Under the pieces are notes generated by a model. That model worked only from the letters and a program-made list of their open reading frames with translations, was not told the DNA's origin and did no database searches. The position numbers and the translations under genes are program-made. From Eustoma russellianum (lineage: Eukaryota; Streptophyta; Magnoliopsida; Gentianales; Gentianaceae), in the NCBI GenBank assembly GCA_036186865.1, contig AP025065.1, positions 6,732,771-6,796,770 of the forward strand: 64,000 nt of DNA, written 5' to 3'. Shown here in pieces: positions 1 through 13,055 of the stretch. Every line of letters starts with the position of its first letter. The first letter of the stretch is position 1.

Positions 1-1560
1 TTCCATGTTATGCTATGCATGTCCCGGGTCCTATTAGATGAAGGTAACCATTATTACAAACACCCATCACACGCCTCGTCAGGCCACACGTCCCGTAGGA
101 CCACACGACTCATAGGCCAAATGCAATGCTCGTGCCATGAATGCTTCACACTTTCACACTTCCGTTTCTCCTATGTTGCATGCTCCGTTCTATGTCGCGT
201 ATTACTTATATTGCGTAGTTACCCTATGTTGCGTGGGGTTCATTACTAAATTTTATCTTCTACCGTTATTTTATCTTTCTATACTTTATTTTAGGTTTCT
301 ACGCTTTATTTTATTTTTTCTAGGCTTTCAAGCACTTAAATCTTTTATTTAAATATTTGTTTATCTTCTCCTACTATTTTTATTTCTTTTATTATAATCT
401 ATTTAATGGTTTTCTAAAATTTTATTAATATGGTATTAAATTAATCATTATTCTTATTATTTTTATTATATATAGATATATATACTTTCTTTTAATTTAT
501 TGTTCATTTTCTTTTTCTTTTTTTCCCTTATTCTTTTCCTCGGCATACAAGTTTTCTTTTTTTATTACATAATTAAATACTATTTATATTATTTCTTTTA
601 TTAAACATTATTATTATAGGTATAAAAAAACTGTTTAGGCTTGTATATATCTTCCTGGCCCTTTTCTTTTTACTGGCCTGACCCCTTCCCCTTTTTCTTC
701 ATCCGCCCAGCCCGCCAGGAACTGGCCTGCTGGCCTGTTCCAGATTTTTTTATTTAAGCATCAATATGGGCTGACTGCAGAGTGTGGCCCGCTGGCCTGC
801 CGAGTCTGGCGGCTGGCCCACCATATTATTTTTTCTATTTTTTATTTCATTAATTTCTAAATTCATTAAAAAAGCCATAACTTTTTCATTCTAACTCCGA
901 TTAATCTCTAACCAGTTCCATTGGACTCCGTTTAACGCCCCCGATATTTTGACAGTGACACGTTGGCGCATGAACATTACGCGCCGCTCAGGGGTGCACG
1001 TGGGCCGCCTCCGTGCGCGTTTTTCGACAACCCGAACCCATTTTAACCTATTTCCGTGCTATGTGATCTATATCTACGGCCATTCACGCAATTTTCATAC
1101 CAAAACATAAAGAATTCATAATAAACACATAAAAGATAAACATATAGTGATAATAAAATAATTCCCAAAACAGAATGCGGGGAATCCAAAGCAATCTGAC
1201 AGAGGAGAGGGTAACCTACCTTTCAACCAACGAATTCCTCGACACAATGGTTGGGTTTGGTGTGGTAGTGCCTACTTCCTTTTCTCCTTTCTCTCTTTCT
1301 CTTCCCCTCTCTTTCGTCTCCTCTCTTCTCATGTTCTGCATTCTTTTTTTTCCTTTTTGAGTGTTGCAGCCGAATGGCTGCTGGGATATAGGTTGGGAAA
1401 ATTTAATTAGGAAGGGGGAGGAATTTTTGGAGAGTGGGCGGTTTTGGGAGGGGTTGAGGGGAAAATGGAGGAGTAATTGGGGGTTATGGGTAGTTAATTA
1501 GAGTATAATTAAATTTAGGTAATAAATTCAATTTAATTTATTTTTCTTTTTCCTATGTTA
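1..1560. other. AT-rich upstream DNA with LTR-like debris
   Basis: I see no gene here. 240-640 is very T-rich and low in complexity. 650-1030 is GC-richer, with repeated GGCCTG and GCCCG motifs and a stretch near 870-1010 that reads like the leader of old gypsy LTRs. 1260-1345 is a pyrimidine tract. The general layout (GC block, pyrimidine tract, then a G-rich tract at 1400-1490) resembles the gypsy solo LTR at 21703-24701. I infer an old LTR fragment, but I could not place its ends or duplicated target bases. The short reading frames here have no recognisable domain. Confidence 0.35.
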
Positions 1561-1580
1561 CCACATCAAAGACATTGAGA

Positions 1581-1672
1581 GAGGATGCAAATGAATTTGA
1601 AACCATTTATATATGCAAGAAGTATAGAGGATGCAAATGAATTTGAAACCATTTATATATGCAAGAAGTATA
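1581..1672. repeat. Perfect 46-bp tandem duplication
   Basis: The block 1581-1626 (starting GAGGATGCAAATG) is repeated without a visible mismatch at 1627-1672, and a third copy begins at 1673 for five bases. Both the perfect identity and the absence of spacing point to a recent slippage or unequal exchange event. It lies about 1 kb upstream of the likely transcribed part of the SEUSS gene. Confidence 0.9.
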
Positions 1673-2336
1673 GAGGAGACATTCATGCAATTTCACTTAC
1701 TTCAAGCTTAATTCTCTCTTCATCTTAAAAGCTCTCAAGTGCAAAATTGCTCAAAGATGATCTAGTCTTTATTGTTTATATTTATTGTTTTATTATGAGA
1801 GTATTGAAGCCTAACAGAGATGAACTAAATATATTTGATCTTTTGCTTGTGATATAGACTTGATTTGAAAGTGTAAATCCACAATTTCTCCAAAAATATG
1901 TTTGGTGAAAGTTAATAGCAGCTAAATTCCCATATCATTAAAGTACAGATGACTTCTGAAATCGGTACCATAAATAAACTGAAAGGTATTCCTATTTGTA
2001 GGGGGTAATTAGACTCTTGAAGTAAGCTGCTTGAGTCAGCCTTATTATTTTAAGCTGTTGTGTCATCTGATCTTATCGTTATCCTTTTAAGCTGGTGAGT
2101 CTGGTGATCTTATCTTCATCCGGTTGAAGCAGGCTCCTAAGAAGTTCATGTTATCTTTTTTCAACATTATCTAAAGACAAATTCCGTTTTCCTTTAAATA
2201 GACATCTATTACATAAATATTTATGGTACAAATCAAATTGTCACAAAATTTTTAAAATGGAAGAAAATATTAAATAGACAAATAATAAGAATTATGAAAG
2301 ATTTGAGTGCCGAAGATAGATTTTGACAGAACGGGA

Positions 2337-2720
2337 TAAAGGTTATATAGGTTATATGAGAAAGAAAAGAATACCATAAAAGAAAAGGAACATATATGAA
2401 GAATGAGAGTTAGTATCCCTCACCCCAAATCTCTCACACCACGCTTCACCATACGACACGTGACAGCAGAGGTGGATGGTCAATCTAGATAGCAGATCAC
2501 TCTCATTTAGTCTCACCACCCACCGTGCTTTCATGTATCGCGCGGTGGCGTGAAGTGAGAGGAAAGTAGGTGAGGTGATCAAAGAATGAACAGGAAAAAT
2601 TCCATCGGATCCAATACAATTTTGACGTCCGCAAGAGAAGAAAACTTTGTCAGACTCTCTCTCTTCTTCCTTCGTATACTTGCTCTCTCTAAAGCAACAC
2701 ACCTCTTTCTCTAACTAAAA
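2337..2720 (+). promoter_or_regulatory. Probable promoter and 5' leader start of the SEUSS gene
   Basis: A TATATA stretch lies near 2344. A palindromic G-box core, CACGTG, is at 2457-2462, and a TGACGTCC as-1/CRE-like site is near 2623. From about 2650 the + strand becomes CT-rich (repeats of CTCT at 2655-2715), as is common around plant transcription starts and 5' leaders. Which TATA-like motif is used and where transcription begins cannot be settled from sequence alone. The G-box and CRE-like sites are matches to known bZIP/bHLH cores; their use here is inference. Confidence 0.4.
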
Positions 2721-3729
2721 ACCCAACTACGAATCCAGTATACCACTCCACTGTTTGTCTCTCTGCTGCTCTTCTTTTTCTCCCTCACCTACAGCTTTCA
2801 CTCACATTTGCTTATTCTTTTTCTGTTTACTTGTTTTCTTTTTTAAAATTCAATTTACAATGGAGAATAGTGGTATAAGTTTAATTTCGGTGCCATGGTA
2901 AGTTTAGCATATGCGTATGTTTATTTAAGGATTTTTCCCAGTTTTTTTTTTTTTTAAATTCTTTGAGTTTTTGTGTAAATTTTTTTTGTGTGCTACTGAG
3001 AAGAATTTTGAGCTGCGGATTGATACACACACACACTTGGGCTTTTTGAAGTGATCAACAATGGAGGTTTTCTCCGTTTTCAATTGTGAGTTGGGAATAT
3101 ATATGTGTGTATGTGTGTGTGTGTATGTATATGTCTGTTTATTTATTCATTCATTTTTGGCTATTCTGTATGACAATTAAGTGGGAGTATCTTCCACGTG
3201 TATTAGGCTGTCTATTTTGACGAATTTTTCGAAACTATACACTTCAGTGTTGATTTTGGTTCTATTAAGTTTTGTTTCTCCCTTTAGTTGGGAAAAAGGG
3301 GTACTTCGTTAATTGTTGGCTAATAGGTTTTCGGGATGCTTCAGAAGATGACGTTTTGAGTTGACAAATTTCTGCATTCCTTTTCTTGCAGATACTAACG
3401 TCAGTCTGGCTGAAAGATTGCAACTTGGCTGTTTAGCTTGTTGGCAAGTGCGCTTTTCCCCCCTCAACTGGTGTCTGGTGATACACAGCAGTTTGGTAGG
3501 TGGTTTCGATTTTCAACTTTTGTTGTAAATTATGAATCAAGGGATGTGTAAATTCAGATTCCCACTGCACCCATGCTGGCTGAGACATGAAAATTGTTTT
3601 GTTGCATGTTGTCCATTGTGGTTAATGTTGGGCAGTTGAGTTTTTTGTTTCCTTGCCTAAGTGTTGTTTTAAGTCGAATCTTGCTGAGAATAGATTGCTC
3701 AGTAGAGTTGGGCTTTTTGACTGAGGGAT
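2640..3729 (+). other. 5' untranslated region with a leader intron
   Basis: A strong donor GTAAGT begins at 2898 and a pyrimidine-rich acceptor ends with AG at 3390-3391, defining a leader intron of about 494 bp (2898-3391). It carries TG/CA microsatellites near 3025 and 3105-3135. A second donor-like GTAGGT lies near 3494, so the leader may be spliced again before the start codon. An in-frame TGA at 3718-3720 closes the frame nine bases before the ATG at 3730, which supports that start. Leader introns are common in plant regulatory genes. Confidence 0.55.
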
Positions 3730-6700
3730 ATGGTGCCCTCTGGGCATCCCACTCCAAATGGTTGTCCTCAACCCTTGCCGATGTCAAACTCTAGTTTGCT
3801 GGGTGGTCAAGGAGGTTTAATTCCTTCGCAGGGTGTATTCCCTTCTATGATGTCTTCTAGAGATCAGTTAGGTAATATGAATGTGTGGGAGAGCATGTCA
3901 AATGTTTCAGCTTTACTCTCGCAGTCATGTGCAAATGGGGGGCCAGATCCTGGAATTTCTGGTCTAGGAGGTTCCCAGCGAGGACTCATGGATAACGGTG
4001 CAGAAACTGATCCACTTTCTGCTGGGGGAAATGGGATAGGCTTTAATGCCCCTATCCCGTCATTTTTGCCATCCTCTACGGCAGCAAACCGTAATGTACA
4101 AATTCCTTTTCAAGGGCAGAAGTTTTCAAATCCCTCAGGTAATCAAATATCAACAGATCCCCAGACATGTTCACAGCTTGATCTTCAGAATTACCAATAT
4201 AATCAGCAGCGAGTTCAACAGTTCTCCATGGGCAACAATTATCAACCACAGCAACAGCAGCAATATCAGTCAATGCGCACAGAGGTTGGAGCTAGTCTCC
4301 CAGTGAAGCTGGAAGCGCAGGTTACAAATTATCAAACACCCCAGCATTTACAAGCTTTGAGAAACCTTGGTTCAGTTAAGCAGGAACCCCAGCAGCTACA
4401 AAGTATGAGAGGCCTTGCACCTGTTAAATTGGAAGCCCAACATTCTGATTCACCATTACTTTCACAACAACAGCAACAACAACAGCCATTCATCCATGTG
4501 TCCAGGCAGTCCTCTCAAGCAGCTTCCACCGACGCACAGCTTTTGCATCAACAGAGACTCGTGCAGTTTCAACATCAACAGCAGCAGCAGCTGCTTATGA
4601 AAGCTAATCCCCAACAAGGAGCCCCACAGCCACCACAGTTTCAAACACAAAACTTGCACAGATCTCCTGGAAAGCCATTTTATGAGCCTGGGATGTGTGC
4701 TCGGAGGTTGACGCACTATATGTATCAGCAACAACACAGGCCCGAAGTATGTATTGTGTACACCGTGTTATTTTTTGCGTTACTTATTTTCTAATTTCTT
4801 ACTTGGTTTGATGTTGTTGTTTGATGCTTTTTGTAGGACAATAATATTGGGTTTTGGAAGAACTTTGTTGCTGAGTACTTTGCTCCAAATGCTAAGAAAA
4901 AGTGGTGTGTTTCTATGTATGGAAATGGCCGCCAGACAGCTGGTGTTTTCCCTCAGGTATGCTGTAGGGATAGACTAACTTAAAAGATCAGACGGCCCCC
5001 CTATCTGATTAATTTATTAAATTGCAAGGATTTCTAATTTAGTAAATGATGATTACTGTACATCTGGTAGACCTGATTTTCTTCACCGATAATTTCCTTC
5101 CTAATCATTTTAAGCATTGAATATCTTCGTTATTTTTATTCTGCAGGATGTCTGGCATTGTGTAATTTGCAACCGGAAGCCTGGCCGTGGATTTGGTATG
5201 TTCTTTCTGTGGTTATCAATACGGGACGTACATTGCGTGGTTCTTGTTTAAGTAATCCTAGAGGCATAGTTTAGTCGTGTTTGGACATGAAATCTTTCTT
5301 CTTTTTCCTCCAACTCCTCTCCTCCCTCTGTTTTTTCTTTTTGTCCTTACTCCTCTTTTTGTATTTTGTTTTTTTTGTTTGTTTGTTTTTTCTTGGTGTA
5401 GATTCATTTTCAATTTGAGCTTTTTTTTTCCCTGTTTCTTCTTGCTAACTCATGCTTATAGTCATGATGTTTTGGACTACACATCCCCAATAAACCTTTT
5501 AATTCACATTTTACTCTCTAACTTTTCACCATATAAAAGAAATAATATTTGTGCAAAATAATGACAATATTTGCAAAACCAATTACCGTACTATATTAGA
5601 GAAGCATTATTACAGTATGTTGTACAAATTTTAAGATACCTGCATTTCTCATTTATTAATATTAGATTTGTTGAGTCACATAAGTTAAACAGATGCAACC
5701 CAAGCATGATCTATGTCTAAAGTCACAAATCATGATGATACTGATCAAATTATAATTATAATCAGCGTTATGTATGAAGCGAGTGAGATTGTTTTTGGCA
5801 AGTGGAAGTGTCTTGGATTTTACAGAACAAGAAATGATTTTCTGCATAAAGCAATCACTTTTTGTCACTTTTCTTGAGACTAAATATTGTCATCCTGTTT
5901 TTCATTTTTAGTTTTGTTCACTACAATGACTATTAGTCTATCAATTAGTCTGGATATGGGGATGAGGCTGTGTCAAGTATGGCTGATGTCTTTTCTTCCT
6001 TCCCCTCCCCCCACCCCCCACCCTCTTCCCCAAACCCATCACCATTTTTTTCCTTTTCCATTGGTCATTTTGTATGATTTACTGAGTATGAAACCTTTTT
6101 CGCTTGGGTGATTGAATTATTTTTGGTAGAAGAAACTTTCTACCTTTTCTGATTGAGATATCTGACTCTTGTAGCCTATCATGGATTTTTGGATACAATC
6201 ATAAGATGACATTCTTGATGTGCAAGCATGGTGTATTTGTTTAAGCAATCATCTTGTTTTATCTTTTGGATTTCTAACCGACCGTCGTAAAATTAAATTT
6301 GGATCAGAGACAACTGTCGAGGTTCTCCCGAGACTTTTCAAGATAAAGTATGAAAGTGGTACATTAGAAGAGTTACTATATCTCGACATGCCTAGGGAGT
6401 ATCAAAACTCATCGGGTCAAATTGTCCTCGATTATGCTAAAGCCATCCAGGAGAGTGTATTTGAGCAACTTCGTGTTGTTCGTGATGGTCAACTTCGTAT
6501 AGTATTTTCTCATGATCTGAAGGTACACAAGGCTATGATCCTTTTAAGTTGTTTCCGCTCCTGATATTGATTACACTTCTTTTGCTTGACGATACCCTTA
6601 CCTCCAACTTTTGTCAGATATGCTCTTGGGAATTTTGTGCTCGACGCCACGAAGAGCTTATTCCTAGAAGATTGCTCATTTCCCAGGTTTTGAACTAGGA

Positions 6701-9700
6701 GTTTCCTTTGTCCCTTGATACTCTGATTATGTGTTATAGTTCTTTCAGCACAAGGCTACAAACAAATTTCACCCGTTGTGTAACTATATTCAGTAAAAAT
6801 GACATTGTTGTGAGTAAGTCACAAACGACGATTGCGATGGATTAGTCATGGAGAATCATCCTCGAAATGTGTTTTTGCTATTCTGTGTTTTTGCGGGTGT
6901 TGACCTGCAAGGTCTACGTACTAGCTTAGTATTTTAGTATTTAAATAGTTGATATGTGGTCATCCTAAACCACTTTTTGCTTAAAGGTTGGCGTTTGACT
7001 AGCTCATTTTGTAAGCCTCCTTTGAAACCTTGCATCGGCTTGTATGCTAAGTCGATTGCGCCATTGTATATTTGCCGCTTTGGCTTTTTTATGAAATTTA
7101 ATTTACAAAAAAAAAAAAAGTCACAAACGACTTAGAATTATCTCAACATGTATTGGAGCTCTTTTTTGTATCGACAAAGCTTCGAATTTCACTATTAGGG
7201 CATATTGTAACTAAACTTTGTCTTTTTTGTTTTTTTGAGCAAGCCCTAGTGGCTATGTTGCAATCACCTACCCATGGTGTGCAACCTTGTAAATTCTCAT
7301 TGATCTATCTATAAAATTTTAAATTACAAAAAAGTGTTAATATTATCTTGTTCAAATACATTAGTCTACATTTCATGGAAACTGAACATAAGTACCTCTA
7401 TTGCCAGCTCATTTATTGGGACTAAGGCTTCATTGGCCGACTATCTTTCTTATTCAACCTATTAATGTTTCATCCACCATGCTTCTTCTCTCTGGTATAC
7501 GAAAGAGTTGGTTGATGGCAAAAGTTTGCTGTCCCTCTCTTATGAAGTCCTCCATAATTTTTTTTTATGGAACCCGAGGGGTGTATGGTCAATACTTGGC
7601 AATTTCTTGTCAGACCTGTCCTTGCACTACATTGACTCACTTTTATTTTCAAAATTTTGCCCGCAGTGCAACTAAGGTTCTCGTAGTTGTAAGTGCGTTT
7701 GTTCCCTAAAATGATGTTCACAGAAAACCTGCAAATATCATTATCTTATGCCCTACTAGCACGCTCCACCAAAAGTTTCGATTTATTCAATAATTGCACT
7801 AGTATAGTGAACCAGCCAGTCAAATTGAATTTCATGGTGGTGATTGATTTATTTTTTGTGGATTCTTTATCTAGTATTAAAATTAGCCAACGCTTAAGTT
7901 TGCTCAGTCTTGGTTCGGTTTGGATTCTAACTAGTCTCCTACTGAAGTTATCTATTTTCCTCCCTTACAGTAGGAAAAGGAGTAAATATGATTTATTTTG
8001 ATGATAAATTGATCCATTCCTATTTTGCTTTACATTTTTTGGGTGTGCGACTCCTATTGCTTACTCATATTTCGAATGTAGAGTTAGTTGGCATACCGTG
8101 CAATATTTTTATTTGGCTCTCCCATATGTCTTGAAGTTCGTACAGTTCAGCAATACTAGAATCTATTGCATTTGATTTACTTGCAGGTTAATCAACTTGG
8201 TGCTGCAGCAAAAAAATATCAGGCTACTACTCAGAATGTGCCATCTGTTCCCGAGTTGCAAAACAACTGCAATGTGTAAGTCCTGTTTCTTTCTTTCTTT
8301 ATTTTTTGAAAATTTATTTAGGATTTTGAGAAATAATGTTATTTTCCCCCCTTTTTCTACAGCATAGTAAGTGAGAGGATGATCTTTGTTACTTAAAATG
8401 TATTATTACCTCGTTTGATTACGAAATGACTTCTCTACTGCACCTTTGCAAATTTAAAAGATCGAGGTTCTTGACATTGCGGAAGTCTTGGATCCACCTA
8501 TAATCCTACCTAAAAAAATTCTATAAGTGGTTTCACAAAGATAACTAAGTTTATTACGTATGTGGATGTAATATCTTGTGACTCAGTTGTTATTTTCTCT
8601 AGGTTTGTGGCCTCAGCTCGTCAATTAGCAAAAACATTGGAAGTACCTTTGGTAAACGATCTAGGGTATACCAAGAGATACGTCCGATGTCTTCAGGTAC
8701 TCCTTAAATCCTCAAGGAAGTTAATCTCTCTACATTCTACTTGAGGACGCATTAGGCGTTTTATTTATTTATTTATTTTTTAAGGCCATCTTGGGGTCGA
8801 CATTTCAACAAATACCTGTTACTATTATTGTTCTTCTTTTCTAAAGTTATGCTAGCCCACATCTGGCCTGTTAAGTCAAAATGATCTATACATTTATGCA
8901 GTTTTATCTTTACTGGTGAATTTCAGTGACAAGCCATGAAGTTTATACGGTTTTATCTTTATTGGTGAATTTCTTCATTGTTGTGCCTCTATTTTATGAA
9001 ACTACTCCAAGGAGAAAAAGGCTGGTACCTCAATTTGCACTCGCCAGCCTCTGTTGAGATAAAATGGTACAAAGTCCATTTTTTTGCCTGCTTAGATTAA
9101 AATACTACAAATCTAAGCTCGGTTTAATAACTAAATTGAAGCATTTTATCACATTAATTTCATTGCCAGTTGTCGCTAATTCAAGTTAAATTCTGACATC
9201 TGTATAATGCAAGTTAAAGTCATTTTATTCTGTTTGGTCAAGATCAAACTCAATTAAAGTCAAAGAGATGCATTACCAACCTACAGCAAAGTTGCGATTC
9301 TATTTGGTAAACATCTTGTGGGGTGAAAATTCCTGCTTTGGCACTCTTTTTAAGCAGTCTTCTGACTCCAGAAAGAAGCAATATTTTGTGTCAAAATTCA
9401 AGGACTTGTGTGAAACCTTTTCGTGTCTTTTGCACTGAGTTTTCTGTGATCTATTCAAATGGTGAACAATAGGCCTTAACTAAGGAAACAATTTGTTTGC
9501 TGCAAACTTATGCACATTTAAGGCTGGAGAAAGGACTGTGGCACATGTGTTATTAATATGAAATAAAAGGAAGTTCATGTCTTTTTTAGCCTAGAGTGAT
9601 GTTATAACTTGATGTCTTTTGAGTGCCTTGTACCTGCAACTCTTTTCGTTTCATTTGAAAGAACAATATGTTTTAGTTGAAGCAGCTAGACATGGGGTTG

Positions 9701-12096
9701 ACTCGTGGAATCTTTTATCTATCGCTGTTTGTTGTTTGCATGACTTGATATACTATATCCAATGTCTAATGCATCATAGTGCTTTTTTTTTTTTTTCCTT
9801 CCTCCCTTCTTTTTCGCCACCTTTCTCTTCATTTTTAAGGCTCGTTATTGCTGCAGATATCTGAGGTGGTAAACAGCATGAAAGATTTAATCGGTTTCAG
9901 CCGTGAAACTGGGATCGGACCCATGGGTAAGAATTTCCTTTTCATATTGGTGCAAATTTCAATTAAAGGCTCCCATAAATTCTTTTATGCTGCAATAAGG
10001 GAATGAATGTGTTCAGTTTGTCCTTCACAGTTGACGTTTACGTATGAAGGATATAGCTTAGATTCTTCTTTCGCTGAATGGGTGCTAAATGGGTAGTACA
10101 CTACTATATGACAAAGATACTTTTGATTCCTCGACGTCTTGAGTACCACTTTTGTTTGGTTTAATGGTGCTAGCATTAGCCTGTTCATGAGATACATTAC
10201 GTATTCTGGTAGAAGGATTTGAACATTATACTCCAATGGTATCCTAAAGATGATTCCATGCCTTAATTTGCTAGTTCTTTGTAAACACAAGTGTTTCTTT
10301 TGGACTTAATTGACACCTTAGACATTGATTACATGTACATTTCTTTCGGCTTGTTCTTTTTTCCTCTGCTTTTGTTCCTTGGTGTCTTTGTTTTTCCCTT
10401 TTTGAATCTGATGTCCAGATAATTAGCCTGCTTCCCAACTGAAAATTCCCTCTGGCCTTCTCGACTTTGATAGATTGCTTACTTTCCGGCCTTTCTTTTT
10501 CATTCTGCTTTTGCTTCTTGGTGTTTCCCCCCTTTTTTTAATCTGATACCCAGACAATTAGTCTGCTGCCCAACCAAAAAATTCCTCTGGCCTTCTCGAC
10601 TTCGGTCGCTTACTACTGCCATTTCCTTTTCTTCCTCTTTTTCTTATCGTATTCAAAAAGCGGTATTTGCAGTAGTGAACAGGTCCTTATGAATGTTTGT
10701 GAATATTTGTTTATTTATTTATGCGTCTGGGTGCCCAAACCCCAACTGCCCCCGCAAAAAAGGACATATTTCGTTAGCGTCAACTTTGGAGGTCATCCTA
10801 CAGAAGGCTATAGCAGGTTAAGAGGGTTGGGGACAGATGGAGCACTTATGGATTAGGTCAACAGTCTGCTAAAGTCACTTTTTTTTGGGTACTAATATAA
10901 ACACAATTTCAGATGTTGATACTCTGTGCAATGTGGCCAATTAATTTATCTTGAAACTGATGTATGAACTCGAATAGATGTCTTACTCCGCAATCATGTT
11001 GGAATGTGGTGATATTGCTTTTTCAATATTTGCATTTGCATTTTTGGCATCTATTGCCGAAATGGGTGTCTATCATGGCTACATTTGTTCATTAAATGCC
11101 TGCTGAGGTTGATGAGATAAATTATGTATGTTTTGTGACCTTTTGCCAATTTTTGCAGAGAGCTTAGTCAAATTCCCACGGAGAACAGTTTCTTCATCTG
11201 GATTTTATGGTCTATCTCAGCAGTGTGAAGATCATGTACAGCAACAGCAGACAATGGGTCTGAATTCCAATGGTTCTCTTCAAACTGCTACCATGCAACT
11301 TCCTTCCAGCAATTGCATGGCAAATGTAAATAATATGCTGAATCCAGTTTCTCCTGGTGCTGCTACTGCTTCCATCGCTGGGTTGTTTCACCAGAACCCA
11401 ATGAATTCCAGACAACAAAATTCACTGAATGGTGTAAATAGTCCCTATGGAGGGAACAATATTCAGCTGCCATCTCCTAGTTCCTCGGGTTCCCATCAAC
11501 AAGCACAGCCGAATCCTTCTCCATTTCAGTCGCCTACACCTTACCCATCTAACAATCTGCAGCAGACATCACTTGGTGGTATGTCAACTGGAGTACACAT
11601 AACTTCTGCTAATGCCCCTAATATTTCAGTTCGGTATTCAGCTCTCTCTGCAAATACAGATACGAAGGATTCTCAGAGCTCAGTTCAGAAAATCATATAT
11701 GAAATGATGATGACTTCACAACTTGGTGGGGGTATGATGGGTCTGAATAACTTGGGGAATGACATGAAAAATATTAACGGGTTGTTGCCATCTACTAACA
11801 ACATGAGTCTCGGTGGTAACAATGGCCTTAACAGAAATGGTGTCATGAACGGTAACTCAGGCATTGGAGGCCCAGGATTTCGGAGCATGAGTAATGGAGT
11901 TGGCCAGGTTGCTGAGGTTAATGGAATTCGGGCTGCATTGAGCAATAATTCTGCAGCGTTAAATGGAAGAGTAGGAATGACAATGGATCGTGAAAGCATG
12001 AATCATCAGCATGATATTGGCAACCAAGTGCTTAGTGGGCTTGGAGCAGTCCATGGTTTAAACAGTCTGCAATTTGATTGGAAATCTTCTCCGTGA
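3730..12096 (+). CDS. SEU: SEUSS-type transcriptional co-regulator (LIM-domain-binding family)
   Basis: Nuclear adaptor; in Arabidopsis SEUSS binds LEUNIG and bridges it to DNA-binding factors to repress targets such as AGAMOUS. Coding exons, all with GT-AG borders and matching phases: 3730-4746, 4837-4956, 5147-5195, 6308-6522, 6618-6686, 8187-8275, 8603-8696, 9857-9926, 11159-12096, giving 886 residues against roughly 880 in the Arabidopsis protein. The start MVPS is typical of the family. Residues 1-339 (exon 1) are Gln/Ser-rich with poly-Q runs. Residues about 340-590 form the conserved Ldb/LIM-binding dimerisation domain, including AKKKWCVSMYG, DVWHC, CNRKPGRGF, RLFKIKYESGTLEELLY, SWEFCARRHEELIPR and VNDLGYTKRYVRCLQ. 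Residues 590-886 are Gln/Asn/Ser/Met/Gly-rich, as in SEUSS. No stop or frameshift is visible, so the gene looks intact. A SEUSS-LIKE paralogue is less likely because the N-terminus follows SEUSS itself. Exon borders are my reading and would be confirmed by cDNA. Confidence 0.95.
4200..4620 (+). repeat. CAG/CAA-rich poly-glutamine coding tracts
   Basis: Within exon 1 the frame contains several glutamine runs coded by mixed CAG and CAA triplets, near 4248-4266, 4466-4487 and 4570-4594. They lie before the Ldb dimerisation domain, in the part of SEUSS proteins associated with transcriptional regulation. Mixed codons make the runs less slippage-prone than pure triplet repeats, but length differences between alleles are plausible. 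Confidence 0.8.
6830..7117 (+). mobile_element. 5'-truncated LINE in SEUSS intron 5
   Basis: A 288-bp insertion ends in a run of about 13 A and is flanked by perfect 14-bp direct repeats AAGTCACAAACGAC (6816-6829 and 7118-7131). Its last 60 bases, with CTTTGGCTTTTTTATG before the A-tail, look like the 3' end of plant L1-type LINEs. Truncation at the 5' end, an A-tail and long target duplications are the marks of target-primed reverse transcription. It is in the same orientation as the gene and lies well away from the splice sites of the 1,500-bp intron. Confidence 0.88.
10357..10615 (+). repeat. Diverged tandem duplication in SEUSS intron 8
   Basis: Two copies of a unit of roughly 125-130 bp follow one another. 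Both contain a pyrimidine-rich start, TTGGTGT, an AATCTGAT word, AATTAG and CCTCTGGCCTTCTCGACTT (near 10451 and 10587). The copies differ by scattered substitutions and small indels, so the duplication is not recent. It sits inside the 1,232-bp intron 9927-11158 and does not touch exons. Confidence 0.75.
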
Positions 12097-12600
12097 AAAT
12101 ATATATTGTGATAATTCTGGTCTCCGAGTGCCATTGGTCTTGCTGCTAAGGTTTTCCAGTTATCTACTCTTTTGTGCCAGCAAGAATGTGCATAACGATA
12201 TATGATGCTTCCTGGGCTGGCTATCTTTACCATACTGATTATCAAAGCGAAGCATCAAATAACAAAGCAGCTCGAGCAAAATATTATAGGATTTTGGTAG
12301 AATAGTTTCTAACGTGATTTTGACTGTTCCAGGTGCTCATCTGTTCTTAAAGAGGGGTGTTTTGGGAGTTTCAGGGATGGACAAGGCTAAGGTGATCTCA
12401 TAAATCCCTACTAGTTCACCTTTTCCCATGGTTCTTGAAACTGTGATATCCACTTGAGTCTCGGTTTTTGATATCCGCCATCATGAATCTGAGTGTATAT
12501 ATAGTCTCTGTGGATTGCTTGGAAGAAATATTATGAAAGAACATCTGGGAACTGCAGACCTGATATTCAATTCACTTAATGTGGTTTTCCCTTTTCATTT
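12097..12600 (+). other. Probable 3' untranslated region of the SEUSS gene
   Basis: After the TGA at 12094-12096 there is an AT-rich stretch with no further recognisable coding sequence. AATATTATAG near 12282 and AAATATTATGAAAG near 12525 are possible weak polyadenylation elements, but no clear AATAAA hexamer is present. The 3' end is therefore uncertain, and a spliced 3' leader cannot be excluded. Confidence 0.4.
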
Positions 12601-13050
12601 GCTACTGCCATCACCAAAATGAGAGTTGGTGCGATATAATTATTGGGTTAGGGCAGGTTGTATAAATTTACCGGGTGCATTCCGAATTTACCGGCTTCAT
12701 TAGGACAGTACCTTTGAGCTGATGCCAAAAGTATAAGACCGATGGGTTGAGAATACGGGAAGTAAAACATGGGGCAGGTCGAATAGTAACAACACAGATG
12801 TCCCATGTGTGAAGTAGTATTTTGCTTGACACCATTCGGATGTGCAGTGTGTATGGTAAATTAGAAAGCAGATCTACTTTCACATGCAACCTTTAGGTTA
12901 CGTTTTCTTTTTATATTCGTATGTTTTGGTCCGTTTGATTGCTTTGTCCATTGTGCATCTGTCCTTCCAAAGAAGAAGGTGGCTATGAATTTGTTCTGGT
13001 GGTTTGTCTGGTGACTTTAAGAGCATCCTTGGTGGGCTTATTCTTTGGTC
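12600..13050. other. Intergenic DNA, nothing recognised
   Basis: I see no coding sequence, RNA gene or transposon end here. A short direct duplication of a TTTACCGG word lies at about 12668-12692. Confidence 0.5.
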
Positions 13051-13055
13051 AGTTA

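Noticed and set aside
2352..2702. 116-codon - strand frame upstream of SEUSS
   Set aside because: It has no domain, overlaps the probable promoter and 5' leader, and has no sign of its own promoter or splice sites.
7230..7340. Possible second truncated LINE tail in SEUSS intron 5 (ATCTATCTATAAAATTTT, then AAAAAA)
   Set aside because: The tail resembles a LINE end, but I found no flanking duplication, so I did not list it as a feature.
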